Of a DNA stretch of 64,000 bases, positions 48,237 through 59,755 are shown piece by piece. The notes under the pieces are model-generated. The model was not told where the DNA came from and did not search any database. It worked only from the letters and a program-made list of their open reading frames with translations. The DNA lies in assembly GCF_958979055.1 (NCBI RefSeq), contig NC_084899.1:24867501-24931500 (forward strand), written 5' to 3'. A program made the position numbers and the translations under genes. Source of the DNA: Alnus glutinosa. Taxonomy: Eukaryota > Streptophyta > Magnoliopsida > Fagales > Betulaceae. Positions within the stretch are counted from its first letter, which is position 1. Each line of letters opens with the position of its first letter.

Positions 48237-50620
48237 CTCTACATGACTACATGCACTGTCTGTCTCTCTACGTCACTCTATAGCTTCTACCAATTAACGA
48301 ATATATATATTATAATGACAAGGTATTACTTATATCCCCAAAGTATAAATGATTTTGTAATTGTAACTTCTCCTCCTGCAACCTCGTTAATTATCATGGC
48401 CAGGGCCGGCTAGCTATGATATACTTTTTAAAATGAAGCAAATATAGGACAAGCATGAAAATGCAGCAAATATACTAGTTTTTTTTTTTTTTTTTGATGA
48501 ATTAAAACCTTCATCGATCAAACATTGCATACAACATCTCGATCTCTCTCGCAAAACACTGGATGCAAAGTCAATAAAAGGAACAAAACACTTCCTGCCT
48601 AACAGAACAGAGAACAAACCATTACAACAAACAAAGACAGAAAGTTACAATTTCCACAAACGAACAAGTTGAGCATTGATGCCTTGTCTTCTTGAAATTC
48701 CCTTTAATTAGCCATGATTCTGGATCTGACTTCCTACTTAATTTGTTTCACCATGCCTCTTCTGTTCTGGGAAGATTGCCATGCATGACGTCACAAGTCA
48801 TTTCTCAACTTCCACAGACGATAAACCGATGCACCCAATTAATTAAGCAGAGTCTGCATAAATTCACTCACAAGCTCCTACCAGTGAGCTTCGCTACACT
48901 CCAGCTCTGCTCACCACTTCTTCCCATTCAACAGCAGGATTAACCACCTTGCAGTCAACCAAAACAGCCCTCCAAACACGCCTGCTAAAGCTGCAGTGAA
49001 AAAATAAATATTTTTTGGAAGGTCGGGCTATGATATAGTTCTTAAAATGCTGCAATTAAATATAGGACAAGCATGAAAAGTTGTTTGCTTTTTTCTTTTT
49101 GTGGGATCTGAAAAAATTGGTTGCTATCTTTAACTTAAAATAAGAAGGCTGAAAGATTGTTTGCTATTTTTTTGATTTTTTTTGTGCTTGCAATATGCTG
49201 GAAGAGTGCTTCAATCGATGCGATGGACAGGGCATCTGGATTAGAGTTATTACCAGTGATTATGAGAAGAAGAATGAAGCATTTGACGTTTGCTTTGGGA
49301 TTATCTTGGATTGTAAACTCTTTTGGTTGTTTGTGCCTTTTTGAGGATGATGACAAAAGAACAAAATATTTACCTTTAATTTTGTGTTTTGAAAGATGTG
49401 TAATACTTGAAAGTTGATGCTCAAGTAATGGAGTTAATTTATTGTCTAATGGGAGTTGATTTTTTTAGTATCCTACATTTTGCATAAAAATGTAAAGAAA
49501 ATATGCACATTGTAATACGCCTCTTAAATCAGTGGATACCTTTGTCCACTAATTTGAAGTTGCATAACAGTGTATGCAGTGAGCATTTAACTAGTAAACT
49601 AACAGTGAACAAAAAAAAAAAATACACCAACCCATAAGCTTGAAGTAAGACAACATTCCATAATAAAGATCAAACTATCATCGTTACCAAAAAAATTTCA
49701 AATTTTTAGCTCCACAAAAAAATCTTCTCCCACCAAAAAAATTTTGTGCCTAATTAGAATGATTTGCACATAAACAGATTTATCCTTCAAAGTTTATTTT
49801 GCAACTAACACTCTTTAGCAAAATATAGCCACTATGAGCCCTGCAAAAAAGCTCTTTCAATGGTCAATATATGAAGCCATGCAAGCATCAAATAGTAATT
49901 ATTTACAAAAAACTAAATGGCAAATTATATTACATTAAATATGACTAAAATTGTAACATGCGGCAAACATTTTGGACCCACAATATGCAGCCAAAACTCA
50001 TTTCCAACCTTATGAAATTTCAGAATTACCCCTTGTCACTAAGGATGCCCAATCAACCAGGCTTTTACCATCAAGAAAACTATAGTTGTTATTCCATAAT
50101 TTATTTATTATTTTTTTAAAAAAAAAAAAAAAAAAAAAAGCTCTAGATGACTATAAGTGACATGGAAAATTCCTTAGAAATACATGAAATACTTGACTTT
50201 AATTATCTAAAAAAAAAAAAAGACCTGATTAGTGTGAGTCGTGTGTGTGTGAGTGATGGTTTGGCAATAATCATCGAGCTTCAATCTCGCCTTGTATTAG
50301 AATATACAATGATTTATGATGTGTGTATTTTTGTTTTTTTTCCTGATCTTTTCTCTTTCTCCTTTCGGGGTAAAGGAGAAGCCTCAAGGCACAAGCTTCA
50401 GTTGAAGAGCAGCTAGAGCCAGCCGCGTTTTATAACATTGTTTACGTGTCACTTACCCAAGCAGAAACAGAGCATCATAAACAACAGCAACGGAAAAGGA
50501 ATCCCCACGTTTAGCGATTCCTACCCAGGAATTAAAAGCAAATTAAAATTATATAAATAGAAGAAAAAACCCATTTTTTAACTTTCAAAAATATATATAG
50601 CACAACATCACATATATAGG
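48237..50620. repeat. shared upstream spacer, unit 3, part 2
   Basis: Aligns with 22437-23545 and 30750-32136, then with 38064-39953. No gene. It retains the empty sites of the 5.3-kb CACTA (about 48310), the LINE (about 49396) and the MULE foldback (about 49495). Confidence 0.75.
48480..49005 (-). mobile_element. truncated LINE 3' end, copy in unit 3
   Basis: Third copy of the fragment at 22609-23125, with a T-run at 48480-48495. Confidence 0.6.
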
Positions 50621-50622
50621 CA

Positions 50623-51166
50623 ATGCAATTTTTCGGTAAGTGACGTGTTATTTCACGATTCGTCTGATTTCTTCTTTTCTTGGAATCTACAAAATGAGAA
50701 CTACATCGGGAGATATCAACAATCCCACTTCGATATCTAAGCTTGTAGACAATTTAAGAGAGAATGTTCTAAGTAATTTTGAGAAAACAAAATGCGTATA
50801 ATACCTGGGTAACATCTATATTTATAGAGATTTTGGATTAGTCAAGTGGTTCCCTAAATCCTGGATTTAGGGATTTACAGTTGAAGACAATGTGAGCTCG
50901 GATGCACGGATCTTTCGAGATTCGCAGCTGTATAACATGGGTGTACGAATTTCTCTGAATTCGTTATCTCTTTGGTGCGACTTCGATTACACTTCTTACA
51001 ACGAAATATATGAGATTTATATCCCTTAAATCTCGAGTGGTTTCGAGATATCCGCAATCTCGAATGGTGCAATGTGTTCGGGTTGGTTGGTCCGTTTGGA
51101 AGGACCAACGGAGCTCAAATGGTTCAGTTGAGCCAGATACCTAAGGAACCAATATTTTCTCTAACA
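50623..51166. mobile_element. solo LTR, unit 4
   Basis: Sister of 39954-40469. The first bases (TGTTG) are lost in a small deletion at 50622. The right end CTAACA is followed by GGCCG (51167-51171). It carries the CACTA copy A empty site near 50770. Confidence 0.75.
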
Positions 51167-51374
51167 GGCCGGAACATCTAATTAACTTGATCATAAAAAT
51201 AAGTTCAAAATTAATACTTGTAATTTTTTTTTGGAATAATTAATGGTTTTATTGATATAGTTACTATAAGTTACGAAAAGTTCACATAAAATGCAATACA
51301 CAATCCAAATCCAAAGGTCAAACCTAGTACTAGTATAATTAAAAGATAAATACGAGCTAGACACCTACCATTAA

Positions 51375-52916
51375 TCATTTTTTCTCATCCCTCTCCACAA
51401 TCCTCACCGGCAACCCACCTTTCATTTTGGAAGTGATTTGCGGAACAAACTCCGGCTCCACACCTTCCTCCAACGCCGGCACCACCTTGAACCGCCTGAG
51501 AACCCCCGCGAGCACCCTCTTCATCTGCAAGAACGCCATCTCCTTCCCCAAGCAAATCCTCGGCCCCGCCTGGAACACCGGATACGTGTACGCGTCCCTC
51601 CCCACGAACCTCCAGTGACTATTATCCGCCTCGTCCTTCTCCAGCCACCGCTCGGGCTTGAACTCCGCCCAGTCAGAACCCCACAGCGTCTCCAATCTCC
51701 CCATCGCGTACGGTATGTACGTCACTCTCATCCCCTTCTTCACCACCGTCCCGTCTGGCAGAACGTCATCGTTCACGGCCTCCTTCGAGTCCGCCGCGAC
51801 AGGCGGGTACAACCTCATGCTTTCACACAGAGAAGCGTGAGTGTACATCATGTCTTTGACTTCGTCAAAGACAGGCGCTTCGGATTTCTCTTTGATTTCC
51901 TTGAGAACCTCGGATTCGACATGCGGATTCTTGGAGAGTAGCCACAGATACCATGTCAATGCCGAGGAGGTAGTGTCACGCCCAGCAAGTATAAAGCTTA
52001 ATACTATGTCGGTCACGAATTTCTCATCCGAGTGGCCGGAGCTCAAGAACCGTGACAAAAGGTCGACGGAATCGAGCGAGGCCTTCTGTCTGAGCTCGTG
52101 CTTCTTTTCTCTTATTATTTTCCTGGAAAATTCTTGAACTTCTGAGACTGCGATTCTCAGACGCTTCTCGGACCCAATATTCAAAAGCTTCTTGATTTTC
52201 CAAACGAGTGGGATTAACGCCCTGAACCTCTCGCTGCTGATCGTGACGCTTTCATCAAAAGCTTGAGCGAACTTGGTTTGTGGAAGAGAAGGCAACAGGT
52301 TGGCGGGGTCGAATCCGAAAGCGATTTTGCATATATTATCGAAGGCAAACCTTTGAAGAATGTCCTGGAAGTCTAGGACAGTTCCGGTTGCGGCAGCTGA
52401 CGAGAGGATGGGGATGAGGCGGTCGGAGATCTCGGTGTCCACGACGGTCTCGACGAATTTGCGGAGAGACTTGGTGTTGAATTCGTGGCTAGCGACTTGT
52501 CTTTGGAATTTCCAGGATTCGCCGTCCACGTTGAAGATCCCGTGGCCGAGGAAGTCTTTGAGGGTTCCGTTGAATAAGTCTCCCTTGCCGTAGTTGTGGA
52601 AGTTGGTCTTGAGGATGTGCTGGACGACGGCTGGGTTGGCAGTTAATACCTGGCGCGTGCCGACGCTGCGATGGAGGACGTAGGTGGCCGAGGGTGAGAC
52701 TTGGAGGATGTCTGAAAGCCATTGGAGACGTCGGTCTTGGTTAGCAAGTACGGCCAGAAACGAACCGATTATAGGGTAGGATCTTGGGGGGCTGACGGTG
52801 GCGGAGGGTGGTGGAGATGATTGCTTTTTGGGTGTTGAAGCTCTGGTAAGGAAGAGGATGGAAAGTAAGGGAAGGAGGAGAAGGAAAAAAGTGGCTAGGA
52901 GTTCGAGGAACAGCAT
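51375..52916 (-). CDS. cytochrome P450, CYP94A-like, copy 4
   Basis: Complete 513-residue frame with all P450 motifs and Cys455 intact. It looks like a mosaic: residues 1 to about 120 follow the copy 2/5 type (NQDRRLQW, LHRSVGTRQVLTANP, NYGKGD). From about residue 128 it matches copy 3 almost perfectly, including N206, F231, L306, S377 and D431. L115 is private. Probable ER-bound fatty-acid omega-hydroxylase (inferred from family). TATA box at 52989-52996, 73 bp upstream. Unlike copies 1-3 there is no long T-tract behind it, and the spacer beyond about 53100 is lost. AATAAA at 51248-51253. Confidence 0.93.
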   Translation of the reverse strand: MLFLELLATFFLLLLPLLSILFLTRASTPKKQSSPPPSATVSPPRSYPIIGSFLAVLANQDRRLQWLSDILQVSPSATYVLHRSVGTRQVLTANPAVVQHILKTNFHNYGKGDLFNGTLKDFLGHGIFNVDGESWKFQRQVASHEFNTKSLRKFVETVVDTEISDRLIPILSSAAATGTVLDFQDILQRFAFDNICKIAFGFDPANLLPSLPQTKFAQAFDESVTISSERFRALIPLVWKIKKLLNIGSEKRLRIAVSEVQEFSRKIIREKKHELRQKASLDSVDLLSRFLSSGHSDEKFVTDIVLSFILAGRDTTSSALTWYLWLLSKNPHVESEVLKEIKEKSEAPVFDEVKDMMYTHASLCESMRLYPPVAADSKEAVNDDVLPDGTVVKKGMRVTYIPYAMGRLETLWGSDWAEFKPERWLEKDEADNSHWRFVGRDAYTYPVFQAGPRICLGKEMAFLQMKRVLAGVLRRFKVVPALEEGVEPEFVPQITSKMKGGLPVRIVERDEKK

Positions 52917-52988
52917 AGCTAGTATTTGGTCTCAGATCTTTTTGACTTCTGGGTTCTGTCGGTTGGTTAATGGATTGCGTGGGAGTGG

Positions 52989-52996
52989 TTTTTATA
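52989..52996 (-). promoter_or_regulatory. TATA box of P450 copy 4
   Basis: TATAAAAA on the minus strand, 73 bp upstream of the ATG. Confidence 0.7.
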
Positions 52997-52997
52997 A

Positions 52998-53393
52998 TTG
53001 TCTCTTATTTTTGGGCATAATTGTATACATGCCTATTTTACACTTGACTACTTCTTTCTTTGCACGTCACCCGGTACGTCACACGGATTATCTTTGTTCT
53101 GGATGCTGAGAAAACATCAGAAGATATATATATCTATCTTGGAATTTTTTAATAATTTTGATATAATTTCAAAGGGAACATATATATTTTTATCAAACTA
53201 AATAATAGAAATAACCATTACATTTTATCTTTTCTAATTTTTAGTAATAATTATTTATTTTTATGAAGAAATAACCATTTTGAGTTTATGGCTAAAAACA
53301 TGGAGTAAAGAATTCATTTTGAAGGGATTGAATTATAATATAATGATAACATAAATTATTTTTTTTCTCTTTATAAACTATGTTCCTCTTAAC
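52998..53393. other. residual upstream spacer, unit 4
   Basis: Shortened remnant of the shared spacer. It holds the sequence GGGCATAATTGTAT (53014-53027), which is the empty site of the gene-carrying element in unit 5. No gene seen. Confidence 0.6.
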
Positions 53394-53404
53394 AGGAATA
53401 TATA

Positions 53405-54441
53405 AAAAGGAAAAGCTGATATTTTTTCTCCAAAGGAAAAACCGAAGAAGGAAAAGCTTTGAGTTTGCTTGGTTTTCACTCTTTGGGGGGAGGGGTTGGG
53501 GGTTCACGCCTTCCCTTTCGGATGCTGGTGTCTCCCCTTAGCCTTTATGGCTAAAGTGGTTTTTTTGTTCCTCCTCAGCTTATTTTCAAGGGTGGATGGC
53601 CCATTTTCTCCAAGCTTTAGGGCTGTTGGAGCTTTGTTTCTTCACGGTTGTTTTGAATTGATGGAGGTTGTTTTTTGGTTCTTTGGTTCTTTGTTTTTCT
53701 GTTGTTTCTTGTTGCAAGCAGACTTTTTTAGGTGCTGGGGCTTTCCGGTGAGCTCCGTGGTGAGGAAAGAGGGCGTGGGTTGTGTGTTTTTGGAAGGTTT
53801 GTTTGGATCGAAATTTTAGGATCTAGATCTACGCTTCTCTCTCCATTATTGCACAACATCGACCTCACCTTTGGGTTCCCTAGTGTCCTCTGAGTCCTCC
53901 GACGTTTGGCGTGTTCTCCAATGCCCCCTCCACATCGGCGTGTGGCATTCACGCACCAGAGACCTTCCTGGCACGTGATGACCACGTGCCACTCTCCCGG
54001 CTTCCCTTACCACGTCAGACGGCGGTTCTGGGAAGATCGCTACCTCCCTTCACTGAGCCTCTGTTTGGGTTGTATTGTTTTTGGTTTTCTTAGTTGCAGT
54101 TTTTTCGGCCATCTTCGTTTGTGGGGGTGTTGTTTGTTGGATGCTGTGTTCTTAAGTTTGATCTGCAAGCTACCTGTTAGATGCTTGGATTTTATTGGAG
54201 TTTTTCGCTTTATAGCGTAGATCAGCCATCTTTTTAGTAGTGGTGCTTATTTGGTTAGGGTGGCTTCTAATGTATGGTCTTGTAATCTTTTGGTGTTTTT
54301 TAGGTAGTTTGCTCCTAAATCAGAACTTAATTCTGATTTTCTATTTAGGGAGTCTCGGTATTCCTTAACAATGTAATTGGACCTTTGGGTCTTTGGTTTG
54401 TTTAAATGAAAGCCGTACTCTTTTTTCAAAAAAAAAAAAAA
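53405..54441 (+). mobile_element. poly(A) retroposon with TSD
   Basis: Ends in an A-tail (about 54428-54441) and is flanked by the direct repeat AGGAATATATA (53394-53404 and 54442-54452). Open frames at 53469-53819 and 53906-54220 are not recognised. It could be the 3' end of an unfamiliar LINE or another retrocopied transcript. Confidence 0.75.
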
Positions 54442-54452
54442 AGGAATATATA

Positions 54453-55140
54453 TATATATATATATAAATTTACCTTGTTGCAGTAGAAAATTCCCTGCTT
54501 GCCCACCCTCAACAGATGATCGGGGGCAATCAACACCCACTCATCAAACATTAGGCCAGGGCAAACGAGTCAAGCAGCTCTGGAACATCTGAAATTTTTT
54601 ATGCTAACAGATCCAACATTTTTAGACTTTTAGGTTTAGGTTAAATGAAAAGGGGGAAGAATACGATGATAAGAGATTTTTTTTATTAAACACACCGTTT
54701 CAATAACTTATGTTTGTTTGACTGGTGGACCACTTGCTGACATTAAGGGCTTAACACTTGTTTATCTTAACGCGTCAGTGGGCTTAGAAAAAGAAATGCG
54801 TCAGTGGGCCCATTTTCCTGAGCCATCAATCCAAAGAATCTACTAAAAGAAAAACACATCAGCTTGCATCAACGCATTAGTCCAAACTACCCCCCTCCCT
54901 CAAGTTTTTTTTCCTGGGCCGTCAATCCAAACCACTTAGCTCTTACCCTAAAAACCCAAAAAAAAAAAAAAAAAAAAACCACTTATTGTAGTTATAATAG
55001 TTTTTGTTACATATTTTAATTATATATAAATTTATAATTGTAGTTAGTGTGGAGAATGATAATGATTTCATTGAACTCTAATTAAATTTTAAATGAGCTC
55101 ATGTCGAGGTAAATTTAAAATATTTGTTAGTAGATCATTA

Positions 55141-55183
<43 letters not shown>

Positions 55184-55210
55184 AATTATCATTTTAATGA
55201 TAGAGACTAG
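54453..55210. other. non-coding, unassigned
   Basis: A TA microsatellite continues from the retroposon. A-runs lie at 54958-54978 and about 55144-55180. No gene, repeat family or regulatory element recognised. Confidence 0.5.
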
Positions 55211-55985
55211 GGATGTAATCGAGCCGAGTCGAGTTTGAAAATTTTAAGACTGACTCGTTTATTAGTCTAGCTCAAATTCGAGTCGAGTTGTAAATTGCAT
55301 GTTCAAGCTTAGCTCATTTAAAACTCGGGCGAGCTCGAGCTCAAGCTTGATCGAGTTCATTGAAAATAACATTCGAGCCGAGCCGGGTTACTCGACAAGC
55401 TCGGTTCAACTAGAGCTCGATGTAGACTATTAAATTTTTCAATAAGTGATCAAAGCAGAATTCAAGCCCAAATTTATGAACAACCTCTATACATTTATTA
55501 ATAACATAAATATATAATATGTAACTATATAAGGGATGTTACAAAATATAACACATAACTATAGTTTATAAATAACAAATTAACAATATGTTATTATATA
55601 TAACTAGAGAGTATAAACTATGGTATATGTATAATGTGAACAAATAGTAAGTCTAATATATTCTATATAATTAAGTAACTATAATATAAGTATAATATAT
55701 AACTATTGTTAACCGTGTGTGATGTGATATATATGTGTGTGTGTGTATTTGCGCACTAACTATTTAATATTTGTTATATACTAACTATTAATAACTTATT
55801 ATGTTAATTTAACATACTAAATATTATTATCAAAGTATTATAATTAATATGTAATACTATATATATTATACTATATTTACTATTTACTAATATATATGTA
55901 AGATATGAACGAGCTAACGAGTTGAATTAACGAGTCGGGCGAGCGATCCAGTCGAGCTTTAAACGAGCTGCTGAGCTGAGCTGAG
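55211..55985. mobile_element. probable MITE-like element (CGAGC-rich ends)
   Basis: The left end is rich in GAGCCGAGTCGAG and GAGCTCGAGC motifs. The right end (about 55905-55985) carries the complementary type (GTCGAGC, ACGAGCTGCTGAGC). The middle is AT-rich. This resembles common plant MITEs with such ends, but I cannot define exact termini or a target duplication. The right end abuts resumed spacer at about 55986. Confidence 0.45.
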
Positions 55986-56475
55986 CACAAATTGCTGGCC
56001 ATTTTAAAAATATTTTTTTAAAATAATCCCAATTCTAAAAAATATAGTTATTGTTAGTCAATGTGTATAATTTAATTAAACATAATTTTTTAGTTTTTTT
56101 TTTTATATTATTTTACATTATTGTTGTGAATAAAAATTAATTTTTATAATTTAATATAATTGAATGAAAATATAAAATATATTTATAATTTTCCGTACGC
56201 GCTAAACACCAAAAAATATTTTCTTGAAAAATGACTTCCTAGAAAATATTTTACGACGGAAATCATTTTACGCCGAAACAAATGTAGCATAACTTGAACG
56301 AAAAAAAAAAAATTACATTGCCCACACGTGACTTAAAATAGTTCTTTTTTTAAAAAAAAAAATTAAAAATTAACCTAAGAGTATAATTATATTTACACAC
56401 ATTTGATATGAGGTATAATATACAATTTTAGTCACGTGTGTTCAGGTGATGTATTTTCTATTTGATTGTGTTTAG
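55986..56475. repeat. shared spacer remnant, unit 4
   Basis: Aligns with 15838-16620 and 44374-45190 but lacks the internal segment equivalent to about 16205-16480. No gene. Confidence 0.65.
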
Positions 56476-56799
56476 TGTTAAAGTGTCTCACATTGCTAAG
56501 AGATCTTAGTCTTGTAGACTTTATAAGCCATGGACACCCCTCCTCTCTCAAGGCGTCTTTTGAGAGTGAGTAAGGCCCATGGTCTTTTACATGGTATCAG
56601 AGCAGGTTCCTTTGATAATGATGGGTTTTTCCCTTCCATTGTTGAACACGTGTTTGGCCAAAGATGTCACACGTGAGAGAGCGTGTTAAAGTGTCCCACA
56701 TTGCTAAGAGATCCTTGTTTTGTAGACTTTATAAGCCATGGACACCCCTCCTCTTTCAAAGTGTCTTTTGAGAGTGAGTAAGGTCCATGAACTTTTACA
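56476..56799 (+). mobile_element. TRIM retrotransposon, 324 bp
   Basis: Two 116-bp LTRs (56476-56591 and 56684-56799) start TGTTAAAGTGT and end TTTTACA. They enclose a Met-tRNA primer binding site TGGTATCAGAGC (56592-56603) and a purine-rich AGAGAG tract before the second LTR. This is the complete TRIM architecture with no coding sequence. No 5-bp duplication is seen at the flanks (TTTAG versus CAAAA). I see no 5S-like segment, so it is not the Cassandra type. Confidence 0.88.
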
Positions 56800-57146
56800 C
56801 AAAAGGGAGAAAATGCCCTATATTTCAAAATTCTATTTATGTTCGTAGCAGTAAAGGAGGACCATCTTTCATTAATATTTTATTTTGTTATATTTAACTG
56901 TCGACATGATGTTACATAATAAATAAAATAAAATTTTAACAATCTTTCATTGGGATGGTTAAAATACTATGTTATGGTCTGTTTAGGTGTTAAATCCGAA
57001 TATTATTCGAATTTATTGTGTGAATTACGAAATTTGACTTTGTGAGATAAAATTTTAAAAAATTTTAAAAAATTAAATTAAATATAATTTATTTTTGAAA
57101 AAAATAAAATATCATTCAGAATAATATTTGAAACAAACAAACCTAA
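56800..57146. other. non-coding, possible AT-rich MITE
   Basis: About 56975-57143 has weakly inverted ends (GTTTAGGTGTTAAATCC-like at left, AATATTTGAAACAAAC-like at right, each near an AATATTATTC element). The rest is unassigned. Confidence 0.35.
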
Positions 57147-57293
57147 GGATTAGGCTTTTATGCGGTAGTGCTAAAACTACAGCGTTTTGTGCTTACAACT
57201 ACCTAATAACTTAAAAAATGACAAGCTGGACAGCACCATTTACTAACTTCACTAACAGTACCATTTTCTTTGTTCTTCTTTTTTGTTTTGTTT

Positions 57294-58985
57294 TTGTTTT
57301 TTTTTTTTTTTTTTTGTGATTCCAATATATAAAGGAGACCAAAACGGTCAAATGTCCAGGGTTACAAAGATTCCCTAATAAACCAAGTCAAAGGCACAAG
57401 AGTAAAGTTTCTTCTACCCAAGCAAAGTCAGACTCAGACCATTACAAATCACAGCTACTATAAATTCTATCCAGACAACAGAATGATGCCCCTACATATA
57501 CATGAACCTCTATTGGATCTAGGAGAAGACACGAATTCTGAGCTATAAAATAGCTTTTACAAATCAGGATAGATCTTAAAAAAAAAAAAAAAAAAAAAAA
57601 AACGACAATAGAAGCAAACAAAGACAACGATCCATCCGAGACGGAAAAGTCGGATTCCCTTTAAATCGCCCGCAGAATTTGTGCTTTGAGTGACAAACAC
57701 CATAGCCATACACTCCCCCATTTCCGGATGGAGAAAAAACCGTGTGTGCACATCATTTAAAACCGTGAACTGCCCTTGCAATAACGCATCTTCATGCTAA
57801 AATTACGAGAACCGCCTAAGAACTTGCAATCATATCCGTCGGTGCCATGGGTCATCGGCACAGCAGCAAAAACCTTCACTGCATCCTCTACATACCATCG
57901 CAACGAGAATCTTCATGCTGTCATCACCCTGTCGAACAGAGGCCCTGAGAATTGTAACACCCAGATCCACGGAGTCCTGCTCGAGTCGTGCGAACACAAA
58001 CACCATCATCTGAGCAAGAACCAACTTGGCACAAATCTGATTAGTACCATTCAACCCACCTAGATATGTAGTAGGTCCTCACAATATACACCAAGCAATC
58101 CCCGCGGATCAACACGCTCGGAGATCAAACTGCAGAGGGGAAAGCACAAAGCCAATTAAGAAGCCAAAAAGCAGATTGAATGCGCTCCCTGGAGGATGTT
58201 TCAGTGCCCAAACAACCCACAACACTGAGATGAATCACATTACACAAACACTGGAACAAAAAACGATTTCACCCAGGACTGTGAAAACATTCATCCCAGA
58301 ACAAAAAACGAAACTACAAAGACAGAAAACTACATCTTAATCCCATAACAGGATGAGACAAAACTACTTTCTCCTCAAGGGGACAAAAGCACTCTAAGAG
58401 CACTCCCAATTGATTATCTATTTGCAACTTTAAGTTAGAATAGATAACAAAAGTGTTAAAAAGAGATTCCATCAGCTTATGTATTCCAACTCTATAATAG
58501 ATTTTCTTTAATTCCATAAATAGTGGAACTCTACATGTAGAGTTATACTATTTACTTATCTATTTTTTTTATTATTTATCTCCACTTTTTAGCTTTGTTT
58601 TTTTCCTTTTTCCCTCCACCACTCCATGTTCTTTTTTCTTTTTTTCTTTTTTTTCTTCCTTTATAGTGGAGATTTAAGAGAAAGTGTGTAAAGTAGTGGA
58701 GTTATAAAGCGGGACCCACGTGAAAAAAAAATACTATAATGAAATAAATAAATTAAAAATAATAAAAAAATAATATAGAGTTAAAAATAGATAATCGGAT
58801 GTATAGTGCATTTAAAATTCATTAGCTAAACTAGATAAAATAGATTTTGATTAGCTATTCTACATTGAAAAATACATAAATCATTGGGAATGCTCTAAGA
58901 GAGAAAAACCCTACCAAAAACTAAAAACAACAACATAAATCACCATGGGAGGACGTTAAAGGTTCCCCCGGCGGGGGAGGCGCGC
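57294..58985 (-). mobile_element. retroposon with A-tail, interrupted by MITE
   Basis: T-run at about 57299-57315 marks a minus-strand A-tail. The opposite end has a GC-rich start (CCCCCGCCGGGGGAACC reading) near 58960-58985. Without the MITE (58398-58895) about 1.2 kb remains. It has no long frame and no target duplication that I can see. The 5' limit is uncertain. Confidence 0.45.
58398..58895. mobile_element. PIF/Harbinger-type MITE, 498 bp
   Basis: TIRs GAGCACTCCCAATTG and (reversed) GAGCATTCCCAATGA with TSD TAA (58395-58397 and 58896-58898). An 18-bp perfect palindrome AACTCTACATGTAGAGTT lies about 130 bp from the left end. Both ends are clearly related to the ends of the larger gene-carrying element at 62276-63415, in opposite orientation. 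Confidence 0.85.
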
Positions 58986-58987
58986 CA

Positions 58988-59755
58988 GTGAGGGTGAAGT
59001 CAACGGAGGAGTCGGAGGATATTTACATGCGGTCACAGTTGGAGGTCTTGGCAGCCAACAAGGAGAGCTTCTTTACAAGGAAGATGGTCGAGAACGAGCC
59101 CCGCCCCGATGGGCTTCCGCCCTCACAAGGCTGCAAGTACGTCGGCTTTGGATCCTCTTCTGGGCCTCCACCGAGGAACGATTTGCAAGGCGATATGTTT
59201 TCCGTTGTTTCTCAGGGGCTCGGTAAGCTATCTTTGGCTGCTGCGTCTGCAGCTCATTCCGCGGCGAATGTTGTCCAAGCTGGCACAAAAGACATCACTT
59301 CTAAGGTGAAGGAAGGTGGTTACGATCGCAAGGTAAATGAGAATGTCAATGTTGTCACTGCAAAGACATCAGAGATTGGGCAGAGAATATGGGGGATCAT
59401 GAAGGGGGTTATGGCAATCGCTTCACAGAAAGTTGAAGAGTACACTAAAGAAGGCATTAACTGGAAGACTGATGGCTGGCAACGGAATGATAGTGAGAAA
59501 TGGATTTTATCAAGAGTTTAAACAGGAGAACCAAGGATGGAATTCTTCTTCTGGAGTAGCACAGTCGACATCAAAGACAATAGGAAGGAATGATCGACAA
59601 AGGGAGCTGCACCCCATAAAAGTGACGGTTGGGCTGGCTGGGATGATGCCAAAGATGATGGATATGAAAACTTCTACCAGAGTGCCTCAGATAAAAAAGC
59701 TGTTGGTCACAATGGGAAATCAGATTCAACGTGGACCGGTGGAGGCTTTCTCTAA
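58988..59755 (+). pseudogene. ARF GTPase-activating protein (AGD6/AGD7-like) fragment
   Basis: The translation matches the C-terminal half of plant ARF-GAPs of the AGD6/AGD7 type (Golgi/COPI vesicle regulators). It has STEESEDIY, SQLEVLAANKESFF, GLPPSQGCKYVGFGSS, FSVVSQGLGKLSLAAASAA, TAKTSEIGQRIWGIMKGVMA and VEEYTKEG. After a frame change near 59490 comes NGFYQEFKQENQGWNSS; after another near 59605 come GWAGWDDAKDDGYENFY and the conserved terminus TWTGGGFL followed by a stop at 59753-59755. The N-terminal ArfGAP zinc-finger domain is absent, so it cannot be catalytic. The apparent start is a GTG in a reading that continues from upstream. No introns are visible over about 255 codons. Confidence 0.88.

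Noticed and set aside
58988-59521. Functional ARF-GAP gene
   Set aside because: The catalytic zinc-finger domain is missing, the start is not ATG, and the C-terminus is split over three frames.
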